37,319 bases of DNA from Acidobacteriota bacterium (GTDB lineage: Bacteria; Acidobacteriota; Terriglobia; Bryobacterales; UBA6623). The notes under the pieces were generated by a model. That model searched no databases, was not told the DNA's origin, and worked only from the letters and a program-made list of their open reading frames with translations. The stretch lies in NCBI GenBank assembly GCA_027592785.1, contig JAQCLD010000035.1, positions 1 through 37,319 on the forward strand, read 5' to 3'. The translations under genes and the position numbers were made by a program. Positions 1 to 9,382 of this stretch are shown here, in pieces. Each line of letters starts with the position of its first letter. Within the stretch, counting starts at the first letter, position 1.

Positions 1-13
1 CCAGTAAGCGCCG

Positions 14-81
14 CCGGCCCTCCCGACACCTTCGCTCACCCCTACCGCGCCCTCGCCCTAATCCTTACCGACGGATTTGGG
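14..81. repeat. Left copy of a 68-bp inverted repeat found at both window ends
   Basis: Positions 14-81 are the exact reverse complement of 37252-37319. The repeat ends sharply at base 81: the next base differs from the one at the matching inner edge on the right. Homology to GlgC begins at the same point, so the repeat is not glgC sequence. A discrete inner edge shared by two unrelated flanks is what the terminus of an insertion sequence or other multicopy repeat would give when an assembly stops inside it. It carries no recognisable coding content. An assembly artefact cannot be excluded. Confidence 0.85.
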
Positions 82-1046
82 ACTGGTATCGGGGAACATC
101 GGACGCCATCTACCAGAACATCCATCTACTCGAACTCTCTCAGCCGGAAATGGTTGCGGTGTTCGGCGCGGACCACATCTACCGCATGGACATCTCGCAG
201 ATGATCAGCTACCACAAGAAAAAGGGCGCCAAGGGCACGGTTGCTGCGCTACCCATTCCTGTTGAAGAAGCTCACGACTTTGGAACGATGGCCATCGACG
301 AGGACTGGCGCATCACCGAGTTTCACGAAAAGGTCGCCAACCCGCCGGAGATCCCGGGACGCCCCGGGTGGACGTTGGCTTCGATGGGTAATTATCTGTT
401 CGACAACGACGTCTTGGTTAGCGAACTTCGCCGGGACGCCGCCGACCCTTCTTCAGAGCACGACTTCGGCAAGAACATGCTGCCGGACATGATCCACGAG
501 CATCCTCTTTATGCCTACGACTTCCATAGCAACGTCGTGCCGGGAGAGAGGCCCGAGAATCGCGGCTATTGGCGCGACGTCGGAACGCTCGAGGCCTACT
601 TCGAAGCCAGCATGGATCTACGCGCGGTCAAGCCGTTGCTGAACCTTTACAACCACAAGTGGCCGTTGCGCACCGCCGAGTATCCGCAGGGGCCGTCGAA
701 GTTCACATTCGATGAAGAAGGCCGCCGCGGCGTTGCAATCAACTCGGTCGTGAGCGAAGGCTGCATTCTGGCTGGCGCCGAGGTCCGGGACTCGATCCTT
801 GGGCGGCGGGTCTTCGCTGACAATGGCGCTTTGATTCAGAACTGCGTCGTGATGGACGGCTGCCATATCGGCGCGGGCGCGAAGATACGAAAAGCGATCA
901 TCGACAAGAACGCGAAGATCGAACCAGGGACAATCATCGGATTCGACGAAGAGGAAGATCGGGCGCGCTACCAGGTCTCGGCGACGGGCATCGTGGTGGT
1001 CCAGGGCTACCGTTCTGCAATTCCGGTTTCGCCCGCCGCCATCTAA
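81..1046 (+). CDS. glgC: Glucose-1-phosphate adenylyltransferase, 5'-truncated
   Basis: ADP-glucose pyrophosphorylase makes ADP-glucose from glucose-1-phosphate and ATP, the committed step of bacterial glycogen synthesis. The visible part starts at WYRGTSDAI, runs through the GADHIYRMD block of the nucleotidyltransferase core and the FHEK sugar-phosphate-binding region, and ends in a left-handed beta-helix of hexapeptide-like repeats (about the last 110 residues), as in the family. About 322 residues are present against roughly 400-430 in complete GlgC, so about 100 N-terminal residues with the pyrophosphorylase signature are missing. The frame stays open to the window edge, but residues encoded before base 81 come from the 68-bp repeat and do not resemble GlgC. 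The gene is therefore either interrupted by a repeat element or truncated by the contig end. The stop is TAA. No other glycogen gene is in view. Confidence 0.93.
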   Translation, partial: DWYRGTSDAIYQNIHLLELSQPEMVAVFGADHIYRMDISQMISYHKKKGAKGTVAALPIPVEEAHDFGTMAIDEDWRITEFHEKVANPPEIPGRPGWTLASMGNYLFDNDVLVSELRRDAADPSSEHDFGKNMLPDMIHEHPLYAYDFHSNVVPGERPENRGYWRDVGTLEAYFEASMDLRAVKPLLNLYNHKWPLRTAEYPQGPSKFTFDEEGRRGVAINSVVSEGCILAGAEVRDSILGRRVFADNGALIQNCVVMDGCHIGAGAKIRKAIIDKNAKIEPGTIIGFDEEEDRARYQVSATGIVVVQGYRSAIPVSPAAI

Positions 1047-1090
1047 CCCAAGCGGCGACGGAGCCAGATCCGTTTGCTTTGGCGAAGCCT

Positions 1091-1096
1091 TACAAT
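1091..1096 (+). promoter_or_regulatory. TACAAT -10-like box before the M1 peptidase gene
   Basis: TACAAT lies 15 bases before the TTG start at 1112. The same hexamer stands shortly before two other genes (7044-7049 and 25297-25302), so it may be the local form of the housekeeping -10 element. No good -35 is visible here, which keeps the call weak. Confidence 0.3.
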
Positions 1097-1111
1097 TAGT
1101 GCAGGCGAATC

Positions 1112-3517
1112 TTGCTTGTGCGCATCATCTTCTCGTTCCTGTTGCTTGCCTCGCTGCTTCGCGGTCAAGCGGTCGATAACTACCTCGCTCAGATCAACGG
1201 ACTCCAGCTTGATCCGCAACAGTGCTACCGCGTCCGTGACCTTTTTCTAGAGCGCGAGGATGTGAAGTTCTACTTCACCGACGGCCTGCTGATATTTGCC
1301 GAACCGGTTGACGGCCGGGAAGTCGGCGCGTTTTTCATCGCGCAAGAAGCAACGGACTCGGCCGAGATCCTGGTTATCCCGCCCACGGGGCAGGAACGCT
1401 ACTCGATGGCTTCTTTCACGGGAGACGGTGTCCTCAACCGGCCTTTCAACCACGTCATGCTGTTGTTTTCGGACGATACGGCTGACGTGCTGCGGGCGGG
1501 ACTGCAAGCGAGTTCGGCTGCTGGCGCGGATCCAGATGAAGGCGCCGCCTTAAGCCGGAAATGGAGCCCGGTTTTTCGGAATCTGCTGAATGGTGCCTCT
1601 ATCCGAATCGCGGTCGACGTGTTGGCGGACATGCCCAAGTCGGCTGGTTTTTTGGCAGCCGCGGTGGGCAGCGCGGCAACACGTTACGACGTCATCATCG
1701 ATCCCCGCGGAGAGGACGATCACATCTCGATCGGCCAGGCGGTCCGTAAGAACAACGCCATCTACGAGGAGATCTGGAGCAGGTTTTCGGCACGTTCATT
1801 TCGGGAGGGCACTCGCAAGCCGGTCGGTTTTGGCGGTCGCGTCGAAGCCTATGACCTCGACGTGAGCCTCGCTGATGACCTTTCCATTGCGGTTGTAGCT
1901 TCGACGAGATTGGTGGTGACGGAACCGGGGCGGCGGACGTTCCCTTTTACCCTCTCGCGGAGGGTGGAGATCAGCGAGATCACCGTCGATGGCGTGCCGG
2001 CGGAGTTTCTGCATGAATCCGGGGAGTCTGGGATGCCCGGCGACTTGGACTACGGCACGGCGCTGCTGGTTTTGCCGGAGGCTCCCGAGCCTGGCGCGGC
2101 CTTGAATATTCGTTTCCGCTATCACGGCCGCGTCGTTGATCACACCGAGAACGACATTTATCTAGTCGGCAGCAGAACGAGTTGGTACCCGAGGGGCCGG
2201 TTTGAGCCGAGCGACTACCGGCTGACCTTTCACTACCCGGCGAGCCTAGATTTGCGCGCCACCGGCATGCTGCGCGACACAACGCAAGCAGGCCAACGCA
2301 AGACGTCGGTCTACGAGACGGAGCATCGGATTCAGTTAGCCGGATTCAACTTGGGTCGTTATGTGTCCGAGGTCCGCGAGATCGGGGATTACCGGCTGGA
2401 GATTCTCGCGAATCGGGAGGTTGAGTCGCGTTTCCAGCCGCAAGATCGCATCATCGCGACCACTCCCTCGCGTGGTCGACGGCGCAGTCCGATCAATCAA
2501 GCGACGCAGAACGTCTTGCGGATTCCGGCCGAACAGATTGCGGCGCCGGCGGAGCAAATCCAGGAGATCGCGGACACAGTGACGAGCTCGTTCGAGTATT
2601 TTCTCAGCCAGTTCGGGCCGCCTGTCTCGCGAACCGTGTCCGTTACGCCGATCCCGAACGGTTATGGACAGGGATTTCCAGGACTAGTCTATGCGCCGAC
2701 GTTAAGTTACCTGGATGTTACAAATTCTCCTCTCGCGAACCTTCCGGATTCGCAGCGGGCCTTCTATAAGGAAGCGCTGTTCCCGCATGAAATATCCCAT
2801 CAATGGTGGGGCAATCTGGTTAGGGTCGACGCCCGGTCAGACTCCTGGCTTGCGGAGGCGCTGGCAACTTATAGTGCTCTGTTATATCTCGAGCAACAAT
2901 CCGGTCCGGGCACGATCGAACGATTCCTGGGGTATTACCTAGAAGATCTATGGAGAGAAAACGCCGAAGGCAATACAAATGAATCGGCGGGCCCAATCGT
3001 TCTTGGCGAGCGATTGACATCGTCTCGTTTCCCGAACGCGACGGCATCCATCGTTTACGGCAAGGGGGCCTGGATCATGCATATGATTCGTGCGGCGATC
3101 GGTCCCGCATCATTTGCGAAACTGCTGTCTGCGCTGCCCAAAGACTTCGCTGATCGCGATATCAGTACGGACGGCTTTCGCGAGGCCGCAGCGGCGTATC
3201 TGCCCGCTGGTTCGCCTGACCCTGCGTTCAAAGAATTTTTCGATCAGTGGGTATACGGCATTGGCATGCCGCGTTTAAAAGTGCGATGGTCCCAACAACG
3301 AGGACGAGTCAGCGGCGTGATCGAGCAGGAGGGAGTCCCTGACTATTTCTCCGTCCCAGTTACGCTCGAGTTGCGGACGGCAGGAGAGGTCATCAGGAAG
3401 GAATTGCGCACCGATGGGCCCGAGACGGAATTTTCATTCGCGATCCCGCAGAAGGTTGAACAGGTCCGCCTCGACCCGGACCGGACCGTGCTGGCCTTGA
3501 TCGAGCAACCGCAATAG
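1112..3517 (+). CDS. Secreted M1-family (gluzincin) metallopeptidase
   Basis: The 801-residue protein has an N-terminal signal peptide (about residues 1-20, hydrophobic core [10 protein letters not shown]) and a C-terminal gluzincin domain. The zinc site is complete: HEISH at 559-563, followed after 18 residues by Glu582 in WLAEALATY, which is the HExxH-x18-E pattern of family M1. The exopeptidase signature GxMEN is not present; the equivalent position reads GFPGLVY, so ordinary aminopeptidase activity is uncertain. The first ~280 residues look like a beta-rich extension specific to acidobacterial-type M1 homologues. The start could be TTG 1112, which has AGGCG at 1103-1107 close by, or GTG 1118, which gives a tidier signal peptide. 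The gene ends 4 bases before uvrB, so the two are probably co-transcribed. The protein probably acts in the periplasm or outside the cell. Confidence 0.88.
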   Translation: MLVRIIFSFLLLASLLRGQAVDNYLAQINGLQLDPQQCYRVRDLFLEREDVKFYFTDGLLIFAEPVDGREVGAFFIAQEATDSAEILVIPPTGQERYSMASFTGDGVLNRPFNHVMLLFSDDTADVLRAGLQASSAAGADPDEGAALSRKWSPVFRNLLNGASIRIAVDVLADMPKSAGFLAAAVGSAATRYDVIIDPRGEDDHISIGQAVRKNNAIYEEIWSRFSARSFREGTRKPVGFGGRVEAYDLDVSLADDLSIAVVASTRLVVTEPGRRTFPFTLSRRVEISEITVDGVPAEFLHESGESGMPGDLDYGTALLVLPEAPEPGAALNIRFRYHGRVVDHTENDIYLVGSRTSWYPRGRFEPSDYRLTFHYPASLDLRATGMLRDTTQAGQRKTSVYETEHRIQLAGFNLGRYVSEVREIGDYRLEILANREVESRFQPQDRIIATTPSRGRRRSPINQATQNVLRIPAEQIAAPAEQIQEIADTVTSSFEYFLSQFGPPVSRTVSVTPIPNGYGQGFPGLVYAPTLSYLDVTNSPLANLPDSQRAFYKEALFPHEISHQWWGNLVRVDARSDSWLAEALATYSALLYLEQQSGPGTIERFLGYYLEDLWRENAEGNTNESAGPIVLGERLTSSRFPNATASIVYGKGAWIMHMIRAAIGPASFAKLLSALPKDFADRDISTDGFREAAAAYLPAGSPDPAFKEFFDQWVYGIGMPRLKVRWSQQRGRVSGVIEQEGVPDYFSVPVTLELRTAGEVIRKELRTDGPETEFSFAIPQKVEQVRLDPDRTVLALIEQPQ

Positions 3518-3521
3518 CGCC

Positions 3522-5564
3522 ATGACAACTCCCGCCTTAGTGCCGGCGAATTCTCCGCCGTTTCAGCTGGCTTCCGATTACGAACCGCGCGGCGATCAAG
3601 GGTCAGCCATCGAGGCGCTCGTCCAAGGACTTCGCGACGGGGATAACTATCAGACTCTGCTTGGCGTCACTGGTTCGGGCAAGACGTTCACGGTGGCGAA
3701 GGTCATTGAGGAGTTGAATCGACCGGCTCTGGTCCTTGCTCACAACAAGACTCTAGGAGCGCAGCTGTACCACGAGTTTCGATCGTTCTTCCCGAGTAAC
3801 GCGGTGGAGTATTTCGTTTCTTATTACGATTACTACCAGCCGGAGGCTTATATGCCGACGAGCGACACGTACATCGAGAAAGAAGCGACGGTCAATGACG
3901 AGTTAGACAAGTTGCGTCTGTCCGCGACGCGGTCGCTGTTTGAACGTCGCGACTGCATTATCGTCGCCAGCGTCAGCTGCATCTATGGTCTTGGTTCGCC
4001 CGAGGCTTACTACGGCATGTTGCTCATGCTGGAGCAAGGACAAACCGTTAAGCGGGAAGATATCGTCCGGCAGCTCGTCAAGATCCTCTACAAACGACGC
4101 GACGGAGAACTGGAGCGCGGCACGTTTCGGGTGATCGGCGACGTCATCGAAGTGCAGCCGACGTACGACGATCATGCCTATCGAATTGAGCTCTGGGGCG
4201 ACGAGGTGGACAAGCTTTCTCAGATCGACGTGATCGCCGGTCAAGTCCGACAGACTTACCAACGTCTGCCGATCTACCCCGCGTCGCACTACGTCATGTC
4301 GGATGAGATGCGGAATCAGGCAGTCGTGTCGATCCTGGAGGAGTTGGACTGGTGGACCGCCGAACTTCACAAGAACGGCAAACCTCTTGAGGCGCAAAGG
4401 CTGAGCCAGCGCGTGCAGTTCGACATCGAGATGATGCGCTCGATCGGCTACTGTCACGGGATTGAGAATTACTCGCGGCACTTCTCAGGCCGTTTGCCGG
4501 GCGAGCCCCCGCCGACACTGCTGGACTATCTACCCCAGGACGCGCTGATTTTCATCGACGAGAGCCATCAGACTGTTCCGCAGCTGCGAGGCATGTACAA
4601 GGGAGACCGCGCCCGCAAAGAGAACCTCGTGCAGTTCGGATTTCGGATGCCGAGTGCGATGGACAATCGTCCGTTGACGTTTGAGGAGTTCGAGAACCGC
4701 ATAGGGCAGGCGGTCTTCGTGTCAGCGACGCCGGGTCCCCATGAGCTCTCCAAATCAGGCGGGGTCGTGGTCGAGCAAGTCATTCGGCCCACCGGCCTGC
4801 TCGATCCGCCGGTCGATATTCGTCCGGTTAGAGGGCAAGTAGATGACCTATTGGAAGAGATCCGCATACGCGCCGAGAAGAACGAGCGCGTGTTGGTCAC
4901 GACGTTGACCAAACGAATGGCCGAGGACTTGGCCGAGTACTACGCCGAGGCGGGAGTGAAATGCCGTTACCTGCACTCGGAAGTCGACACGCTAGATCGC
5001 GTTAAGACCCTGCAGGATCTGCGCCGCGGAGAGTTCGATGCCCTGATTGGCGTCAATCTGTTGAGAGAGGGCCTCGATTTGCCCGAGGTCTCGTTAGTGG
5101 CGATCCTAGACGCGGATAAGGAAGGCTTTTTGCGGTCAACCGGCGCACTGATCCAAACGATTGGTCGCGCTGCTCGAAACATCAACGGACGAGCGCTGCT
5201 CTATGCCGACAACATGACTGACAGCATGCAGCGGGCAATCGATGAGACGGACCGCCGCAGAGAAGTTCAGCGCACCTATAACCAGGAGAACGGGATTACT
5301 CCGGCCGGCATTTCGAGACCAATCGATATGACCCTTGCGCGCATCGTCGAAGCCGATTATGTCCAAGTGCCCCTTGCCGAGGACGCTCAGGAGAACCAAC
5401 CAGAGACCGAGGCGGAAGGATGGCTGCTTATCGCTCAACTCGAGAAGAGGATGACGGAAGCGGCCAAGGCGTTCGAGTTCGAGCAGGCGGCGGCTTTACG
5501 GGACAGGATCGCCCAACTGCACCAGCAGTTCCCTAGCAAGCCTGGCGATGCGCGGGAAAGCTGA
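3522..5564 (+). CDS. uvrB: Excinuclease ABC subunit B
   Basis: UvrB is the damage-verifying helicase-like subunit of nucleotide excision repair; it receives DNA from UvrA and recruits UvrC. The 680-residue protein has the full family layout: Walker A GVTGSGKT (48-55), the beta-hairpin region [10 protein letters not shown] that clamps the damaged strand, a DESH Walker B box (346-349), the C-terminal helicase half with the IGRAARN motif VI, and a C-terminal UVR coiled coil of about 35 residues ending near 671. Length matches the family (about 660-700). The ATG start is 4 bases after the upstream peptidase stop. The TGA stop overlaps the next ATG by one base, so translation of the ComEA-like gene is probably coupled. 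No uvrA or uvrC is in view. Confidence 0.98.
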   Translation: MTTPALVPANSPPFQLASDYEPRGDQGSAIEALVQGLRDGDNYQTLLGVTGSGKTFTVAKVIEELNRPALVLAHNKTLGAQLYHEFRSFFPSNAVEYFVSYYDYYQPEAYMPTSDTYIEKEATVNDELDKLRLSATRSLFERRDCIIVASVSCIYGLGSPEAYYGMLLMLEQGQTVKREDIVRQLVKILYKRRDGELERGTFRVIGDVIEVQPTYDDHAYRIELWGDEVDKLSQIDVIAGQVRQTYQRLPIYPASHYVMSDEMRNQAVVSILEELDWWTAELHKNGKPLEAQRLSQRVQFDIEMMRSIGYCHGIENYSRHFSGRLPGEPPPTLLDYLPQDALIFIDESHQTVPQLRGMYKGDRARKENLVQFGFRMPSAMDNRPLTFEEFENRIGQAVFVSATPGPHELSKSGGVVVEQVIRPTGLLDPPVDIRPVRGQVDDLLEEIRIRAEKNERVLVTTLTKRMAEDLAEYYAEAGVKCRYLHSEVDTLDRVKTLQDLRRGEFDALIGVNLLREGLDLPEVSLVAILDADKEGFLRSTGALIQTIGRAARNINGRALLYADNMTDSMQRAIDETDRRREVQRTYNQENGITPAGISRPIDMTLARIVEADYVQVPLAEDAQENQPETEAEGWLLIAQLEKRMTEAAKAFEFEQAAALRDRIAQLHQQFPSKPGDARES

Positions 5565-5938
5565 TGGGGATGGGGTCTTCGGCGACTGTGCGAAGCTTGT
5601 TAGTGGTCGCGATGAAGAGTTCAATTTTTGTGATGTTGGTGCTATTCGCGCCCTGCCTAGTTAGCGCGCAACAGAGGTCACCGGAACCACTCCCCCAACC
5701 AAAGTTAGAGATCAATTTGGCTTCAAAGGCTGAATTAGAGACCCTGCCGGGCATTGGACCCGAACGGGCCGGCTGGATGATCGAGACCCGGCTAAGTAAC
5801 GGAGCGTTTCACTGCATCGAAGAACTTCGGGCCATGCCCCGCCTCTCGGATCGTCAGTTTAATGTATTGCGGCCATTGATCTTCGTGGCCGATGCGGACC
5901 CTCGTTGCCGACTTGAGTCGGTCCGGCCGACTAACTAG
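5564..5938 (+). CDS. ComEA-like secreted helix-hairpin-helix protein
   Basis: A small protein with one ComEA-type helix-hairpin-helix module: INLASKAELETLPGIGPERA followed by a second helix pair (residues about 47-105). Such modules bind the DNA backbone without sequence preference; ComEA itself is the periplasmic DNA receptor in natural transformation. The annotated ATG overlaps the uvrB stop. An internal ATG at 5612 would begin directly with a good signal peptide (MKSSIFVMLVLFAPCLVSA), so the mature protein is likely periplasmic and 5612 may be the true start. With the uvrB overlap this could be a DNA-uptake or DNA-binding protein, but no other competence gene is nearby, so the role is inferred from the domain alone. 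Confidence 0.8.
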   Translation: MGMGSSATVRSLLVVAMKSSIFVMLVLFAPCLVSAQQRSPEPLPQPKLEINLASKAELETLPGIGPERAGWMIETRLSNGAFHCIEELRAMPRLSDRQFNVLRPLIFVADADPRCRLESVRPTN

Positions 5939-5943
5939 CCAAG

Positions 5944-7014
5944 ATGTCGCCAGTACAACGGCCAAATCGTCTCTTCCTGCTTATCGCAGCCATCCTGCTG
6001 ATTGCGCCGCTCTACGGCCAGCAGACTTTGCGTGTGGGCGTTGCCCTTTTCCCGCCTAGTGTTGTTGAAGCCGAGGACGGGCGACTCGAAGGGTTCGACA
6101 TCGAACTGTGGCAAGCAATCGCCCAGAACGCTGGCCTGCAATACAGCTTCGAACTCTTGCCGTTGTCCGATCTGCTGACTGCGGTGGAAGAGGATCGTGT
6201 GGACTTGGCTTTGTCGGGGATCAGCGTCACGTCGGCTCGCGAAGAACGCATGGACTTCAGCCATCCCTACATGACTGCCGGGATACGAATCCTGACGAAA
6301 GCGGACGATAGTCCGAAACTGCTGCGTTACGCGCAATCCGCATGGGGATCGGGCGCGGGACGCGCGCTCGCATTCTTGGTTGGTTTTATCCTGATCTGCG
6401 CGCACGTCTTCTACATCGCAGAAAGGGGTTCCAAGTCCGTTTCGCGAAGTTATCTGCCGGGCATATTTGAATCGGCTTGGTTCGTCGTCGCCACAATGAC
6501 GACGGTTGGCTACGGCGATCTAACGCCGCATCGCTGGTTGGGACGTTTTGTCGCATTCGTCGTAATGATCACGGGGATCGGCTTGTTCGGCATCTTGGTG
6601 GCGGATCTATCGACAGCGATGACGCTTGAGCAGTTGCAAGCACGGATTAGCGTACCGAGCGATCTAGCGGAACGCACGGTCGTCACGGTTCGAGGCTCGA
6701 CGAGCGTGGAAGTGGCGCGATCCTACGGCGCGTCCGTGAGAGAGGAAGATTCCATCGAGAGCGCCATCGCGGTTTTGGACGGGGGCGACGTCGACGCTGT
6801 CGTTTTCGACAGCCCGCCGCTGCTGCATTACCTGCAGATGCATCCCGATGACTCGGCGGTGTTAGTCAACGGACAGCTGACTGCCGAAAACTACGCCATC
6901 GCCGTTCCGACCGCTAGCCCCCTGCTGGAGACGGTGAATCGTTCACTGCTCACTCTTGAGGAGACTGGACAACGGGACCGCCTCTACACCAAGTGGTTCG
7001 GAGTGAATCCGTAG
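5944..7014 (+). CDS. Glutamate-receptor-like ligand-gated K+ channel (GluR0-type)
   Basis: The 356-residue protein has the architecture of prokaryotic ionotropic glutamate receptors: signal peptide (1-27), first half of a periplasmic amino-acid-binding lobe (about 30-125, starting LRVGVALFPP), transmembrane helix (about 141-160), pore loop with the potassium selectivity filter TVGYGD (187-192), second transmembrane helix (about 197-220), then the second half of the binding lobe (about 228-350). The binding halves resemble family 3 solute-binding proteins. In GluR0 of cyanobacteria, ligand binding between the lobes opens a K+-selective tetrameric pore; the same is inferred here. The ligand cannot be read from the sequence, although SGISVTSAREERMDFSHPY is the usual amino-acid-binding block. 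The gene begins 5 bases after the ComEA-like stop and ends with TAG. Confidence 0.85.
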   Translation: MSPVQRPNRLFLLIAAILLIAPLYGQQTLRVGVALFPPSVVEAEDGRLEGFDIELWQAIAQNAGLQYSFELLPLSDLLTAVEEDRVDLALSGISVTSAREERMDFSHPYMTAGIRILTKADDSPKLLRYAQSAWGSGAGRALAFLVGFILICAHVFYIAERGSKSVSRSYLPGIFESAWFVVATMTTVGYGDLTPHRWLGRFVAFVVMITGIGLFGILVADLSTAMTLEQLQARISVPSDLAERTVVTVRGSTSVEVARSYGASVREEDSIESAIAVLDGGDVDAVVFDSPPLLHYLQMHPDDSAVLVNGQLTAENYAIAVPTASPLLETVNRSLLTLEETGQRDRLYTKWFGVNP

Positions 7015-7043
7015 CCGCTTTCGAACCAGGCTCGCCCTCACGA

Positions 7044-7049
7044 TACAAT
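7044..7049 (+). promoter_or_regulatory. TACAAT -10-like box before the KdsC-type gene
   Basis: TACAAT starts 16 bases before the ATG at 7060. If used, transcription would begin at about 7056, giving a leaderless or nearly leaderless message and ruling out the GTG at 7051 as start. TTCGAA at 7020-7025 is the only, and poor, -35 candidate. Confidence 0.35.
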
Positions 7050-7059
7050 TGTGGGTTAC

Positions 7060-7617
7060 ATGAAGCCCCCTACCCCGCATTCAGAAGACGTGCTGGCGCG
7101 CGCCTCAAAAATTAAGCTTTTGCTGATGGACTGTGACGGCGTGCTCACCGACGGGCGCATTTATTTCTTGCCGAATCCCGACGGAACGGTCGGCGAAACG
7201 AAGTGCTTCGACACCCACGACGGGATCGCCTTGCAGTGGGCGTACCGCAACGGGATCGACACGGGCATCATCTCTGGTCGAGGCGGTATCGCGGTGCAGG
7301 AACGCGCTCGCTCGGCGCATATGCGCTTCCTTTTCGAAGGCAACACCGAGAAGCTGCCGCTGTTCAATCAAATTGTCACGGAGACGGGCTACGCTCCGGA
7401 AGAGATTGCCTACGTGGGCGACGACGTCACGGATTTACCTATCCTCAAGCGCGCCGGACTCTCAGCAGCGCCTTCCAACTCTCGTCAGGAAATCCTGGAC
7501 CTGGTCCACTATCGAATTCCTGCCGCGGGTGGAAGCGGAGCCGTTCGTGAGGTCATCGAGCTGCTGCTGAAGGCGCAGGGTAAGTGGGACGGCGTTTGGA
7601 GCCACTACGACGTCTAG
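7060..7617 (+). CDS. kdsC: KdsC-type 3-deoxy-D-manno-octulosonate 8-phosphate phosphatase (HAD family)
   Basis: A HAD phosphatase without a cap domain, the type that removes phosphate from KDO-8-phosphate in lipopolysaccharide core synthesis. Motif I is MDCDGVLTDG with both aspartates, motif II/III features include GIISGRGG, and motif IV is VGDDVTDLPIL followed by the SAAPSNS block typical of KdsC and YrbI. At 185 residues it is the same size as E. coli KdsC (188). ATG 7060 is preferred because a TACAAT box at 7044-7049 would put the transcript start downstream of the alternative GTG at 7051. It is followed after 7 bases by the TMTC-like gene. A related YrbI-type sugar phosphatase activity is the main alternative. 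Confidence 0.87.
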   Translation: MKPPTPHSEDVLARASKIKLLLMDCDGVLTDGRIYFLPNPDGTVGETKCFDTHDGIALQWAYRNGIDTGIISGRGGIAVQERARSAHMRFLFEGNTEKLPLFNQIVTETGYAPEEIAYVGDDVTDLPILKRAGLSAAPSNSRQEILDLVHYRIPAAGGSGAVREVIELLLKAQGKWDGVWSHYDV

Positions 7618-7624
7618 CGAGCGC

Positions 7625-9382
7625 ATGAGCGCGAAAAAGCAACAATCGCCTCCAAAGAAGCCCGCCGGCAAAGCTTCGTCGGCCGGGTTATTGCGCTCTG
7701 CGCCGTGGCTTTTCGCCCTGCTGGTGATCGCCATGGGCGTGGCCGCTTACTGGCCTGCGACGGCGGGCGGCTACGTGCTGGACGATTACGACTTGCTGGA
7801 GCCGGGGGCGCCGATACGCGCGTCCAGTTTCAGGTCGCTGGTTGGACCCGAGCGGCCGATCGTCACCATGAGTTACTTAGCCAATTCCCGGCTTGGCGGA
7901 CTCAACCCGAGCGGCTTTCACTTCACGAACATTCTGATTCATTGCTTGAACGCTCTCATTCTGTGGCGGCTGCTGATCGCGCTGTTGGCTGCGGGCAAAA
8001 TTCCGGAGCGCATCGCGGCGAATCGAGAGCTGTTTGTCTACGGGATTCCCCTGCTCTTTCTGCTGTCGCCCATCCAGACCGAATCGGTCGCCTATATCAG
8101 CAGCCGGACGGAGTTGCTAGCGGTCCTGTTCTTCCTGCTGGGGCTGTGGGGATTTATCGGCTACCGTGAGCGACGGCCTTGGGCTGCGGCAGCGATCGTG
8201 TTGATTTGCCTGGCTTTCAGCGTTCTCAGCAAGCAGGACAAACTAGTCTTGCCGGCTGTCGTCTTGGCCATGGACTACCTCATCCTTTCGGGATGCGACT
8301 GGCGAGGTCTGCGCAAGAGCTGGCCGCTTTACGGGACGTTGGCGGCAGGCGTCGCGGCGGGAGCGGTACTGGTCATACGGCCGATATTGTTCGTGCAGAG
8401 CGCAGGCTTTCGACTCGACTGGAAGACCTACCTGTTCACCCAATTTCGGATGTACTTCCGCTACCTGGGTCAGTTGCTTTGGCCGTTTCATTTGAATCTC
8501 GATCCAGATATCGTTCCATCCCACTCGTTGATTGAACAGGGTTCTTGGCTCGCGCTGCTGCTGCTCGCCGCCATCGCCGCCGCCACTCTGCGCTGGCATC
8601 GCAAAGCCCCGATCGTTGCGTTTGGCGCAGTGCTCTTCTTCATCGCCTTGGCTCCGACAACGAGCTTCTTCCCGCTGCTGGATTTCGCCGCCGAGCGCCG
8701 TCTGTACTTGCCCTCTATCGGATTCTTCGTCGCGATTTTGGCAGCCTTGTCTTTTCTGCGGCTGAGTCAGCGATCCGTACTGCGCGTGGGTTTGGCGGCG
8801 GTTCTCATCGTCTACGGCGTTGCAACCTTCCAGCGCTCGCAGGTCTGGGCGGACGAACTGGCACTGTGGCAGGATACGGTCGAGAAGTCTCCCGGGAAGT
8901 CCCGGCCATGGGGCTGGTTGGGCCGCGTCCATGACGGCCGCGGGCAGCAACAGCTAGCCGAGCAAGCTTGGATCCGAGCGGAACAAGTGGTGCGGCCCGG
9001 CTCCTTCGAACAAGCAGCGCTACTAGGGAACCTGGGCCTCGCCGAAGCGCGTAAACAGAATTATCAAAAAGCAGTCGACTACTACCAGAGGGCCTTTGAA
9101 ATCCGTGCCTATCGGCCGACGCTACGAGCCCAACTTGCCGTGGCATTCATGCGCTTGGGGCGTACTGATGAAGGCTGGCAGGAGTTCGAGAAAGCCTTCC
9201 GGAACACCACTGGCTCGTATGAAGTTCTCATACTTCGCGCGCAGGAGTTGTATCTGGTGGGCCGATATGCGGAAGCTGCACAAGACTACCGGATGGCTCT
9301 TGCCCTGTTGCCCGATTCGGTGGAGGCGCAACGCAATCTCGAAGTCGCCCAGGCGGCCGCGCGGAAGGCGGGCCAACCCTAA
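7625..9382 (+). CDS. TMTC-like polytopic membrane glycosyltransferase-type protein with TPRs
   Basis: The 585-residue protein starts with a basic cytoplasmic stretch, then about 9-11 transmembrane helices (residues 25-405), then two to three tetratricopeptide repeats (about 425-580). The first external loop carries an Asp-Asp pair (53-54, in VLDDYDLL), the position of the acidic catalytic motif in GT-C glycosyltransferases, and the GFHFTNILIHCLNALILWRL block seen in animal TMTC proteins and their bacterial relatives. TMTC proteins are protein O-mannosyltransferases; whether this homologue glycosylates proteins is inference. The neighbouring KdsC-type gene hints at a cell-surface carbohydrate role. 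The TAA stop overlaps the convergent csrA stop by 4 bases (9379-9382). Confidence 0.8.
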   Translation: MSAKKQQSPPKKPAGKASSAGLLRSAPWLFALLVIAMGVAAYWPATAGGYVLDDYDLLEPGAPIRASSFRSLVGPERPIVTMSYLANSRLGGLNPSGFHFTNILIHCLNALILWRLLIALLAAGKIPERIAANRELFVYGIPLLFLLSPIQTESVAYISSRTELLAVLFFLLGLWGFIGYRERRPWAAAAIVLICLAFSVLSKQDKLVLPAVVLAMDYLILSGCDWRGLRKSWPLYGTLAAGVAAGAVLVIRPILFVQSAGFRLDWKTYLFTQFRMYFRYLGQLLWPFHLNLDPDIVPSHSLIEQGSWLALLLLAAIAAATLRWHRKAPIVAFGAVLFFIALAPTTSFFPLLDFAAERRLYLPSIGFFVAILAALSFLRLSQRSVLRVGLAAVLIVYGVATFQRSQVWADELALWQDTVEKSPGKSRPWGWLGRVHDGRGQQQLAEQAWIRAEQVVRPGSFEQAALLGNLGLAEARKQNYQKAVDYYQRAFEIRAYRPTLRAQLAVAFMRLGRTDEGWQEFEKAFRNTTGSYEVLILRAQELYLVGRYAEAAQDYRMALALLPDSVEAQRNLEVAQAAARKAGQP

